NCBI GenBank assembly: GCA_008508345.1
Contig: QNGE01001279.1
Location: 62,001-126,000 of the forward strand
DNA length: 64,000 nt
Source of the DNA: Paragonimus westermani
Taxonomy: Eukaryota; Platyhelminthes; Trematoda; Plagiorchiida; Troglotrematidae
Direction: 5' to 3'
In this document: positions 11,973 through 23,400 of the stretch, piece after piece
How positions within the stretch are numbered: the first letter of the stretch is position 1
Layout of the letters: each line of letters starts with the position of its first letter
The notes under the pieces: generated by a model
Told to the model about the DNA's origin: nothing
Databases searched by the model: none
Seen by the model: the letters and a program-made list of their open reading frames with translations, nothing else
Position numbers and translations under genes: made by a program

Positions 11973-14559
11973 ATTTTAAGTCTTATGGAGCTGGGTCCTA
12001 ACTGTGCTGTCAGCTTAGAACAGTCAGTGTGTCAGGTTATGAAACGAAATATGTTGAGAAGCTAGATGTGAATAACGGTAGAAAAAAATCATAGTTGTTC
12101 TCAATGGTGGCGCTGACGGTGGAGTCCGCCTATCGGGGAAGGCAACAGAACGCTGTACAGTGACCAGACACCTTCCTTTTGGCGCAACCTCATAAACAAT
12201 ACATAAAGATCTCACATTGGTTTATTGCCCAAACCCTCTACTCAGCAAGACTGATGACATTCAGTGTGAATCAGATTAATACCTCGGAGATCAAGTGGTC
12301 TGCATAATGCGCTTACAGGTAGTAGGACCAAGTCATATACAGTTTTATGGACTCAAGTCACGTTTTACCTTGGGCATACTCACAAGGGTTCTATCTTCTT
12401 GAGACAACAAGCAAGCCAGTGAGTTTAGATCGGACATGGTTACGTTAGACTCAAACACCCATGGAATTAAGATGTGTACACTCTCAATTTGTGGAAACAC
12501 CAGAAATCCAACAGTTTGCAGTTTATCCTAGAGACACCCTGCTTGACAGGCTGAATCGAGAAATAAATGTGAGCACCAAACCCTATGTCGCATTTATACT
12601 ACCCTGGAATAAGTGGGAAGCCTGGGCCCCGTCAGTTCTCAAAATAGAATACAATAGTGTTACCTTCCATCCAGTTGCTCTCAATAATAGTATTTCTGCG
12701 AATATATAATGACAATTAAATGATATAAACCTTGTAGGATTTTCCACTAGAGTTTGTGACAAGTACCGGTATTCATGAGTACATCAATTGTGGCTCAACG
12801 TTGTCGTCCAGTTTGTAAAACCGATTCACGATCTCGCTGTGCTTTCCATGGTCACCCGCTTAAAATGTGTCGACTTTTCGATCGTTTACATTTGACAGAC
12901 GACCACATTCAACACTGCTTGCGAAACAAACTGTGGCGAACTGGCTCTTTTGTATAGTTGGTTTTGAATGACAATAAAATGCTCAATTTTCGCCGTCCGT
13001 TTTAATCAGTTCACAACAGTTGGTTCCTACCAAATAGTCTCGGTTATGTGGGGACCCTAACGACAGAGATAAAAAGTGAAGTTGGTATAATGGTATTCTT
13101 GCACAACACCTCAGAGTAAAGCTGTGTCACAGGTATTTTTGAAACCTCTAACCCCCTTCCTCCATTTTACCGTTAGTCAGGCCATATTACTACAGAGAAA
13201 CAGCTTCCACGAAACAGGGACGTGTTCGTTGGCATGAGGCATGTGAAGCGACCTAACACCTTATTCAAGGATTAAACGTTTTACTGGTTACTTTTAAGTA
13301 GTCTAAAATAAATGCGTTAAATAACGGGTGTCTGTCAAGTTCGGTTCGGTCGCTGGAAGACGACTCACATAAAGTGCATTCTAACCAATGAGCACTCAAA
13401 TTCTATGATCATTTCTCAAGATAATGGAACAGCGATTGCGGGACTGTTTTTGTTGCTCGTTAAAGGGCGTATCCATTTAACTACGTTTCAGTGAACAGTC
13501 CAGCCCAGCATAAACACCGAAAACATTGAGTGATTGCGGTTAATTTGATTTGGGTTTTCACAAAACACTACCCACGGTGTGAATTTGCTTCACATAACTT
13601 TGCTAGTCTCGTGCAAATAACTGAAAACACTCACACTATACGACATAATTACGAAATCACCTAATTTTTTCCGGGTAATACTGCAAAATTAAAGATAATA
13701 CGTTGACAACACACACGTTTAGCAAAGTGTCATTGGATCAAGTACAGCATTAAAAAATTTCCCTGCATCTACCGGCAAGTCACTCAGAGGAAAAATCGCA
13801 GACGTTTTTGATAAGTGGTTTGCAGGTCCATCCAGTAGTACGTCACGGAGTTATCGGTTGGAATAGCAAAACAACTTTTTCCCACAAAAATTTGAATGGA
13901 AAAATCGGAAACAATTTTCCATATTACTCTGCATCGAACTAGGAACATACTGAAGTCTGTGAGGTCATACAGCATAATTCGGTAAACACTGTGAAGCAAA
14001 AGAACGAAATCAGAAGCTAATTGTGGCGGAATCCGATACAAATTAACCTGTCATAATGATCGAAGCCAAGGGACTCCTGCACATAACCACCACCACAAGT
14101 GGCTTGCGGTTCACCACCTGTGGTTGCACTACCACACTACGTATCCAGTGTAAACTCGAAGCAGCAAAACCAGGAGATGTATGAGTTAGGTCTTTGTGTC
14201 CAGACAGCCAAGACGGATTAGTCAACTGATAGGTTAGCTCGAAATTGAAAACCGCTATCTCTCGAGAAAGATACAGATGGAGATGTTACTGGTAAGATCT
14301 AAGCAGAAATGATATAATAAACGAGTACATGTTATAGCATTCTGGACAGAATATGGAGTAATAGTAAAGTTCTAGATTGAACTGGAAGGAAACAGACAAA
14401 ATATTCATCACACAGTACACCAACAATATTAAAAGAAAGGAAAGCTAGGAGACCACAGAAATCCGAACTTCTGGAAATGGTAGCGGGTGAATTCCAAACG
14501 ATGGCAATCGTTGGAAAGGAATGATGATAAAAGATATAACGTACTTGGCCCTAACATGC
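11973..14559. other. No gene seen
   Basis: Frames at 12461-12709 (82 codons) and 12775-12957 show no motif. The far end runs into the 3' end of the LINE remnant. Confidence 0.45.
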
Positions 14560-16310
14560 TGGTTGTCCCCTGACCAACACTGTACCATAAGTATGTTGAT
14601 GATCCCAGCGCATTCGCGGCTGCACACACCACAACATATATATAGCCACGTCACCACGACCTATGGCACTGAAGGTTCCATTCCGAACCGCGTGCTACCG
14701 TTCACTGCCCCAAAACTGCTGCTCAATGAAATTCCGGACGCCCGTGCAAGTCTTATTTCTCCAGACTGTCCGATTCTACCCCCAATTCTTCCCCACGTCT
14801 GAAAGCGATATTAAGATGCGAAAGACCTACCTGGATAGCAACCCGGTATCTCGGCTTCAGATCACCAGGATTTCGCTTACCTGATTCCAGTTATCCGTAC
14901 AACAAATGTTTCGGAGTATGATCATTGTCTATTCGGCGGACGCGACCTAGCCAACGGAGCTCATTCAGCGTCAGCATGGCTTCCGCTCCGTCCATGTCCG
15001 TTCACCCCAGTACCTCGGTATTCGGTACCATGTTCGACTACCAAATACCCAACATACGTCTTAGACACTACAAATGGGAACGGCTCAGCTAGCGCACGTT
15101 CCTCTGACCTAATTTCCAAGTTTCACCGCCGTACAGTACCACTGAGTGGTACACATACAGCATAGTGGCCAATTTCAGACTGGGGTTCTTCCAGAAACGT
15201 CTTTTAAGACGTCCGAAAGCAAAATTAGCGTTTGACACACGAACTGGCAACTCGCGGTCTACGCACGGATCTGTCAACCGATTAGTACCTAAGTAGCAGA
15301 AGTTCACGCAGCTGTCGAAAACATCCCCATCGATGAGAATTTCAGGCAAAGGTGCATGAACAGCACCTCTGCCCGGAGAAGGCTGAAGTAAAGAAACCGT
15401 ACTACGCGTGTTGATATCCAAACCAAATTTAGACGCCGCGGTTGCGAACGCCTTCGCCAGTCTCTGTAGTTCGTGGTTGCTCTGTGCAAGCAATACGCTG
15501 TCAGCCGCCGACAGAAGCACGCGCATCGTTGAGGTATGTAGCCAATTTTGGGCGCCAAAACGTCAAATATTCAGTCAGCGCCATCCGTTCGGTACTCGAC
15601 CTCAACGCTGTCTTCTCCAGTGTCTTGAAACGCAACTGTCAACATAACAGTCAAACATAAACTAAATACGGCCAAAGCTAGGACACAGCCCCTGCTTCAC
15701 ACCAGTGGAAATGTCAAAATCAACAGAGGTCGATCCACACGACTCTGCCGTCGGCTTCAAATCCACTTGCAAAATTCGAATCAAACCGACGAAATTACCT
15801 GGACATCCAAACTTACCAAGCGTCCTCCATAACGCCTCGCGGCTCACAGAATCAAGCACCTTGGTGAAGTGGTTGGCTGGGTTTTCGTCACTACCTCTGA
15901 AGCTTTCGGTCTATAATTACCAGGTCGATCGTACGTCGACCCACCCGGAATCTACACTACTCCACGAGAACAGTGACCTCCGAAACTTCCAGATGCAATC
16001 GATTCAGGAAGATTCTTACAGGCACCTTGTCTGTAGGCTGATATCCTTATAACTGTCAATGCCTGCTACCCTTACCGTTAAACAAACGTATTGTCAGGGC
16101 ATCTTTGAAATCTTGCGGTGTTTTTTCCTGTTTCCCGATGGAGTGAACCAGTTGGAGCAGAGTACGTTCCGGCGCCGGTCCGTCATTCTACAGCATTTCA
16201 TCTGGCAAACCATCCTCGCCCGCAGTTTTCCGTTAAGCAGTTGTCCGATCCCCCTCAGCGCTTCTACAAGTCGGGGGAGACAGCAAGTGAAGATTCGATG
16301 GCCTGTTGCG
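14560..16310 (-). pseudogene. Decayed LINE (non-LTR retrotransposon) reverse transcriptase
   Basis: Reading the minus strand, successive frames give a recognisable LINE RT with many stops and frameshifts. In order: ALRGIGQLLNGK; PQDFKDALTIRLF; IFLNRLHL; FDSVSREALWRTLGKFGCPG (about 15850); DISTGVKQG; a ruined catalytic box (SAADSVLLAQSNHELQRLA, where YADD is expected); FGLDIN; FCYLGTNRLTDP; LYGGETWKL; then the tail VPNTEVLG, AMLTLNELRWLGRVRRID and NRTVWRNKTCTGVRNFIE. The 3' part near 14600 retains a Cys-rich remnant. No endonuclease part is seen, so it is 5'-truncated. The clade (RTE-like or related APE type) is inferred from the YLG, ETW and LRWLGHV motifs. It ends about 55 bp from the Penelope-like remnant, on the same strand. 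Confidence 0.85.
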
Positions 16311-16365
16311 GCAGCAGCAATTACGCAAACATGTGCACGCTCAAAAGCACACCAAAGCACAACAG

Positions 16366-17300
16366 TTACCATGGCAATCTGATACTGACCAACAAGCCTT
16401 TTTGTAAACAAAAGGGTGGCTTCCACTTGCTAATTGCTATTACGTCCGTGAGCCGGAGAGGCCTTGTTGAGTAACATATCCGGAACGACTTCTCGAGGTT
16501 CATTTAGGGTTGACACGTCAACAGGTGTCCAGCGATCGATGATGCCGGTTCCTTCTGAATTATCACATTGTGAACTGAATTCGACATTGTGGTATCCATC
16601 AGCTTTTTGTGAACCCAAAATGGAACTTGTCCGTTGAACCGATCACGCAACTGCCACTCCGTTCTGCCTATGAAGTTATCCCGACGCTCAAAAAATAATT
16701 CACAAATGATGCAGGATTTGGCATCGGGCGGTAAGGATATTTTTAGCGATAATTTCGGAATTCGGGTGCTGGTGTACAGTATGACCAGTTGGACTTCGCA
16801 GAACGTACGCCCTATGGCTGTGTGAAACGAGTTTTCAACAGAGTAGCAGCGTTGTCATCATTGTAAATCAGACGGAGGTAGACATTCAGTTTGGTAGCTG
16901 TTGGTTGTATAGATGTAGCTGGTTTTCGTGTGCTGACTTTCTCCAAACACATCAATGGGTGGTCAGTTTCTTCTAGCGTGGTTCTTGACAGTGTCATCTC
17001 TTTGGTCAGTGTTTCTATCGAACAGTTTCGTCTTGTGTGAGAGAACAAAACTCTCACTAGGTCCCGCTTGCACTGGATTGGCACAAAACTGTGAAAGTTC
17101 AGGTACTGCCCAGTCAAAGCTTTTCCGGTGGATGGAACGCATTACGGAACCGTTGTCCTGGCACTTCATGAAAATGTTCAAAAGTGCCAGGGTTTCATCA
17201 TTCACATACCCAATGGTGAAGTTGATTTTGGAATTCAGTCTGTTCATGGAGTAGAGTGCACGCGTTGCTATGTTTTGGTGTCGGTGGATATCAAGATATC
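16366..17300 (-). pseudogene. Penelope-like element C-terminal remnant (RT end plus GIY-YIG region)
   Basis: The minus strand reads, with frameshifts: LNSKINFTIGYVNDETLALL, RQDNGSV-type core and HRK (about 17120-17250); TGQYLNFHSFVPIQCKRDLV (about 17060-17117, a hallmark of Penelope-like RT); a GIY-YIG-like stretch with FIGRTEWQLRDRF (about 16660); and the terminal signature KPPFCLQKGLLVSIRLPW followed directly by TAA at 16366-16368. Complete elements of this class encode an RT followed by a GIY-YIG endonuclease. The upstream RT core is missing, and the copy is not functional. Confidence 0.85.
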
Positions 17301-18861
17301 GTTAACCTAACGACTGATGACATCATCTGCGTTCTACTCCATGTAAGTAAAAAAATTCAGCTGGTAAGGAACAGAATGGACTGTTCATGGAAACATTTTC
17401 AATTTGAGTATAGCCAGTTCCCCGGAAGTAGAACTTTACTTTCGTTTTGCATATTAGCAGAAAACGTTCTAACTCCAAAATACACTGATGTGGGTTTATA
17501 CAGTGACAACTTGTATCAGCCGTTTGCATCAGGGGAACTTTCGTAAATAAAGATCTCTCCAAAATGATCATATTTGTTGCTACCCTCCGAACCGCTGATT
17601 ACTTCACAGGCTGTCACTTTGTGTTGTAGTGAATTGGGTAGACTGTACAGCTGAGGAATATGTGATCCTCTAGTTGAAACTGACTTTGCCGTTAACTGGT
17701 CAATGAAGCGTCCTTCCAACAGTGTTTATACTTCCATGTATGAGATTATTTGAGGTATAAGCATAATTCGTTTAAATGTTTTTAATGATCACGTCTGCTA
17801 TGTGTAGCAGCTGGTGAGAACATGCGAAATAGCACTACCATCTTGCAAAACCGGTCTTGTGATGCCATTATTCAATTTCCTACCAGGGGCGTTCAGTGGG
17901 TTTTGTTGTGCGCATCATTAGCCATTTACGTACACATGTGTTGAGAGAACCGTATCCCTGAAAAGTTTCAGCAAAACAGCGATGAAACGCGTTTGAAAGT
18001 TCTACTCCCAGAGTAGATATGAACACTCCGTCTGCTCACTCTGCTTGACTTGGTCAGACTGAACAAGATGAATTATGTTCACGAAGCGCTGCGGATAACC
18101 GAACCGAGTGGAAAGTGTGATGCAAATTGTGATCATTGTTCATTACAATTATCAGATAAGTATTGCTCGGTCGAGTTCAGCACGTGAACCGTGTTTTGAA
18201 AATTATATATCTCACCGTGTTTCGTTTGTTGTGGGATGAGAAAAAACAGTGGGAAGCCGTACTGAAGATAGGGAACATTGATACAAGTACATCTGCAAGG
18301 GTAGTGCAAAAGAGAACGAGGATTAAGGTGAGGAAGTTGAGAGAAATTGGGATAGGTGAGCCGCAGCGATGACGCTCAAAGAAGGAGGTTCACGGATTAG
18401 AGTAGTTTGACATGAAAAGATACGTCTGGTGGGAGGTCAATGAAGAGAAACCAGACATTCACTTGGCGGCTTCAGAATGAGCATTGATAGGAAAGGCATA
18501 TTCGTGTCCAGCATGGCAGATGTGGAGAAAACAATGGCAGCGAATAAGAAGTGAATGAAATGTAGGCCCACTCATCACATTTGCACTGCAGCCAGAAGTG
18601 AGCGAGCTCTCAGGACATTTTTCGGGAAATAAACTTCAATACATGCTATACAGACGACTTGTGAAGAAGTGATCATTTTCGAATCAAGTGACCCAAGCCA
18701 GTTGATAAACACATTCATGCACGTCTACCATACACAAGCTACATGTAGAGAAATTCTACGAAAATAATGGGGACAGTCTAAAATGATCAGACCAATGTGA
18801 TAAAGCACGTGCTGGTCGATTTTCAAACATTTCAATAACATCACTGATGGGATTTAGTTTA
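17301..18861. other. No gene seen; contains dispersed repeat arm
   Basis: Besides the repeat at 17778-17882, a purine-rich stretch lies at 18230-18480 with a 69-codon basic frame of no recognised family. Confidence 0.45.
17778..17882 (+). repeat. Dispersed copy of the inverted-repeat arm
   Basis: TGCTATGTGTAGCAGCTGGT, AGCACTACCATCTTGCAAAA and CCGGTCTTGTGATG follow the same order as 50176-50270 with moderate divergence. No partner arm is seen nearby. Confidence 0.6.
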
Positions 18862-19068
18862 TTCTCAAGTTGAACACCAACCACATTTGACCGCAGCTTT
18901 CGCATTCAGATAAACCACATTGCAGCCAGCCTCTTTCGAATAGAAGCACTAGACTCGAGTTTCGCTCTCATTAGAGCTCGTCAGTAGTGCATATCCTTGC
19001 CACGACCAGGATTTGAACTCCGGCAATCCCAATCAAGAGGTAACCGTGTGATCACTAATCTGAAATAT
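18862..19068 (-). repeat. SINE family 1 copy with tRNA-like head
   Basis: On the minus strand: a tRNA-like region with an A-box-like start (TGATCACACGGTTACC) and a B-box GAGTTCAAATCCTGG, then the body with ACTGACGAGCTCTAATGAGA, GAAACTCGAGTCTAGTG, GGCTGGCTGCAATGTGG and GTTCAACTTGAG. The internal promoter boxes plus a unique body define a tRNA-derived SINE. It is the most complete copy in the window. Confidence 0.75.
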
Positions 19069-19239
19069 CGGCTAGCAGGTTTGATGAGTCCAGTGATCTC
19101 GACCTGTCTCGGAAGTCCTAATCGCGAGGTTATCGATTGGAGTTGACAGGACAGTTACTTTGTCTCCTCACGAGACGATCGGGCAACCTGATCATTGCTC
19201 ACAAGCGAAAGCGTTCAGATTTGATAATTCGATCGTGCC

Positions 19240-19325
19240 TAATATGAGGTCAATGGCAGAGTGGTCAACACGGTTGCCTCATCAAAGCGTAATCGGAGTT
19301 CAAATTCCAGCCGTGGCAAAAATTT
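19240..19325 (+). repeat. tRNA-like SINE head
   Basis: Contains GGCAGAGTGGTCAACACGG (A-box region) and GGAGTTCAAATTCCAGCC (B-box region) at tRNA-like spacing. The same A-box motif, GTGGTCAACACGG, appears on the minus strand near 58785. Not a functional tRNA: no complete cloverleaf can be drawn. Confidence 0.6.
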
Positions 19326-19743
19326 CAGTATCACATTATTGACTATCTTTTTAGAATTCCCTTAGAAGCTAGCCAAACATAGTGATACATTTGACAAATT
19401 AGCCTTATGTGTATTACGGTGATTGAAATGGGGGCAATTGCTAGCTGTTAGCAAATAAGTTTTTGTCCCAAGCTTCGGACTCGGTTGTACTAGTACGGAC
19501 AATATTGTCTGCGATCACCAGGTTACAGTGCTTGGCCGTTCAAATTAAGTCCATTGTAAACGCTTCAACTACAGATAAAGTTTCAACTCAACTCAACTCG
19601 TACCCACAGACATACGTTTCTTAGCTGCCGGTCGATTACAAAACTCCAGTTTCTTCTAGATCGATTGTGTTGCCTTGATCCGAATGTTATTCACAACCCA
19701 AAACAGTAAGTTGCTTAACTAAGTGATTACCGCTTTGATAACT

Positions 19744-19888
19744 TATATATATATATACGCGTAATGTGCTAGTTCGTTACAACACGCCTTGAATATGTAG
19801 ATTGCCCATAAATGTTCAGATGAAACATGTTCATTTTATATTACTGGTTATTCGAATTATCTCACAATCTCTCATCTTTTTCTGTCAG
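19744..19888 (+). promoter_or_regulatory. TA-repeat and splice-acceptor-like site upstream of the start codon
   Basis: A run of seven TA units at 19744-19757 lies 180 bp upstream of the start ATG and could serve as a TATA-like element or be a plain microsatellite. A pyrimidine-rich acceptor (CATCTTTTTCTGTCAG|) ends at 19888, 48 bp before the ATG. It could join a 5' UTR exon or accept a trans-spliced leader, which flatworms use. No leader sequence is visible in the genome here. Confidence 0.35.
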
Positions 19889-19936
19889 TAATTTGATCGA
19901 ACAGCAAACTGAACGCCACTGGCATCACTCCTCACA

Positions 19937-20413
19937 ATGAGTGCCACTCGGAGCATGGATTTATCTATTGGCCAAAAATTCAAGAACTGGTGGAGTCATA
20001 TGGTCAAGCAAGATAACAACTCCACATCTCCTTCCACCACCAGTAAAGCTGTTGGAAATGCAAGATACTTTCCTAATGACAATGGTTTGGCCGTACCAGC
20101 CAAAAATTCTGTCAATCATTCTGCGTCTGATCAGCCACCTGTCAGTGTCCCTACATCTCCCGAATGTGCTGTAAGTGTGAAAGCAATTGATTTGTCTAAG
20201 GTGCACAGAGAAATATACAAGGCGCCTGAATTTGAAGGACCACTGGAGGCAGAGTATACGTTCTGTGCTTCAAAGCAAGTGGATGTGGACGATTTTTCTG
20301 AAAATGACCCAGATGCCCTTGTACTGTACTGTTATGTGCAAACGTCAGCAAACGATGTGGTTTTTCTTTGGATGAAAGACGGACAGGAGATTCTACCAAG
20401 AAAACGGGTTGAG
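19937..20413 (+). CDS. Exon 1: start codon and first half of Ig domain
   Basis: Encodes residues 1-159. The start ATG at 19937 is preceded by an in-frame TGA at 19910, so this frame cannot extend upstream without splicing. The first 95 residues are polar with a WW pair (NWWSHMVK) and no signal peptide, consistent with a cytoplasmic protein. The end of the exon holds the first Ig cysteine (VLYCYVQ, C132) and the core tryptophan (FLWMKDGQEI, W145). The donor is GAG|GTGAGT, phase 0, so the Ig domain is split by intron 1. The start is the first in-frame ATG; an earlier start in an unseen upstream exon is possible. Confidence 0.85.
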
Positions 20414-23400
20414 GTGAGTTGGATTAGTTCGTGATACACGAAGATAGGATGGACACTTTCCGAACTGTATGCTGTTGATACGGCTGACAGATCAATGAGC
20501 CACTTATCAGCCATTTGATCCGATGAATTCGCATTGTGGCGTCGCCCTCAAAAACAGTGTTCTCCTTCACACCTAGCCAACGATGTTATGTGGAATTGAG
20601 AGGAACACATATTTTTCACTGTTTGGTCTTATTTACTTAATGATCAGTATTCAGGGATTAAGTTAATTTTAACTTGAACAGCGCTCACATTTGATCGCAG
20701 CATTCACATTCAGATAGACCCTCCAGTCGGCCTCATAGTTAACTATCAAATCTATCACAATACTCGTTAACAATGAAGGATTGATTGGTATAACACGGAA
20801 ATAATCTTAGCTGGAAACTCCTACCTATTTTCGATTCAACGGTGTAGCATTCTGGCATGTGGACGTGGATAACACGGGATCAACCACATCGTGTAGAGGA
20901 GTGGGTGGTGTGAGTCCATAACTTTTTGAGAATATAGCGTCCATTGAATTTGCACGACCAACCCTGCCTTGTTATCAGACAAAATGACTGAAGATGACAC
21001 AATCAGGATAGTGCTTTACCTGCATCGTGTATTTTCGTTACACACGTTTCAGTATCGAGTAAGATCCTTTGGAATCACTGTAGGAGAGTCTGGTGTTAAG
21101 TCGAACAATAATACTTGAAGGTCGATCATCCAATCAATAACGAAATGCTCTGTCACATGAGCTGCATGCAACAATGAATGCTATACTAAAGAAAAGGGCA
21201 CGTACTAACAACAATAAACCACCATCAACCCCACCACTCTTATACACGTAGCTTTTGTCTCAGTGATTATGTCTGAGTAGCATCAGACCTGGCAGCTATG
21301 TCATTTTCTACAGTTTGCCCATGGGTTTTCAAAGGAAACGGTCACACTGTCTTTATCCCGTAAAAACCGCGGCGGTAATATCCCATATAAGATATCAGGT
21401 CGCACACTGCTCACCAGTCCTACCAGTAGTCTAGCCCGAAAAGAAAGCAGTCTAACTTTCGAAAGTAATTGCACAAGCTGTTACTTTCCTAGTAAAACCT
21501 TGTGGACTCCAGAATATATACACTTCTTGATAAAACTGGATGGGATAGCTTCTGGACAGATCTGAAACACACAGTATACTCTCGAACAACACAAGTGATC
21601 ATGATTACTTAACACCAACCAGCAGGCCCGGATATATCGTGGTAACAGACATGAATCTTACGAGTATTCACTGAATTTTTCGCGTGCACACTCATCTGTT
21701 AGCGGTAATCAGGGTGCCGACCTTTGATGATCACCGTTCATTCTTAGGTTGGTAGGTTTTCACACGAGATAGTCATTGCTGTCATTTCTTTACGTACTGA
21801 GTACCATATCTCGAGCACACTCTACGGCTGGGTGAATATAAACAGTAAACCCATTATACATTTTTCTTGTAAAAATGACTTGAACTCTCTTACGGAGCTC
21901 TATCGATCAGTTGGGACATTGTTATTCTTAAACACCCGGTTTATCTGGACACAGCTCATTGATAGTGATTGTGTTACAGCAAGCCTATATAGTTCAACCC
22001 ATGGAAGATGTGATTACAAAAGACAAACTGACCTCTTCAACTCCACTAGTTAACGGTTCATATAAGAGTTGCGTTACCATGACTGCGAGAAGTTTCATGC
22101 GAATCTTCAGACAGGTAAATTAGTCTCGAAGTTGTGTTTCATCCTCAGGTTCCAAAATATCATCATATTGAGTCAATCAGGGGAACCTGATGGAGTTCTG
22201 CTGTGTCCAGTGCGGTGTGAAGGAGAGAGATGAGAGATGTTCAGTAGATGCTATATGGTCGACCAAATTCAAGAATTAAGCAGTAGCAACTGACTGACTT
22301 ACTCAGAGTAAGTGAATATTCAGCCATCGTGTGTATACGAGTACTACGAGCCATAAGCGGGAGTTGTGCGTTGTCATGTTAGGTCTGAACTCGAAAACAC
22401 GTGGTGGCAATCCTTACCCAGCAGTCTAGGTCATGTGGCTGAACGTACTTATGGAAAGGCTATTGCGAAAAGAATTTATTCTAACAAATTGTTAATACTG
22501 GCAGTTACTTCTTGAGATTTTGGCCACTCCGTGTCCGGATCTAACCGCCCGTGGCACAACGGCAACCTCGGTATTTTCTGTCTAATTTGCTATGATACAT
22601 GTTAATATGTGATGTTCAGAACGACTATTTGGTTTACCCCTTATGACCATAACAGCGCATGAGTGTCAGTTCACTTCAGATGTGTTTTGTCTGACAAACT
22701 GTTGTGCAAGTTCATAACGAATTGTCACGTTGAGTCACAAAGCGGCTTAACCGCGCATCAGACTGAGCGTCACTCCAGACAAAACAGAAGCGTGAAATGG
22801 TTGACTGTAAGGAACGGAATACCAAATGTCAGAACCGACTACTACTCATCTTTAACATGAAGCTGAACATTTTGACAAACGTTTTATTTAGGTACTCGTT
22901 CATCTTTTTGGACAATACACTTCACGGTTGTTTCAGCGTTGCGCCATTTAATCTGATTCGAAGGGACAAACTCATCTCGTTCGTCTATTCATTATCTAAC
23001 TCAGATCTTTAGCCAGCGAACATCCACGCAGCTACGCATCAATTATCCACAGCTTTCGGATGCGGGGACGTACAAATGTCAAGCTGCCAATCCAGAAGGT
23101 CGATGTGAAACTTCCACCAAGGTCATTATTGAACCAGCAACTACCGAAGTGCCCTCAGAGTCAAGCGATGCGCAATCACCTGACTATTCACGTGAGCCCA
23201 CTCGGACGAACGCACGCAGCCCGATACCGGCGGTAAATGATACACGTCGGAGTAGGAGAAGAAGAAAACGAAGAAAGCTGAATATGACCGACTGTGGTAG
23301 CTCGGGATTTATACTCATGGACGATATCATCGAGGGGGTCAGTTTACATCAAGTTAATGGGCGAAAGTCCTCAAATAAGATAGTCCTATCTGAAGAAGAT

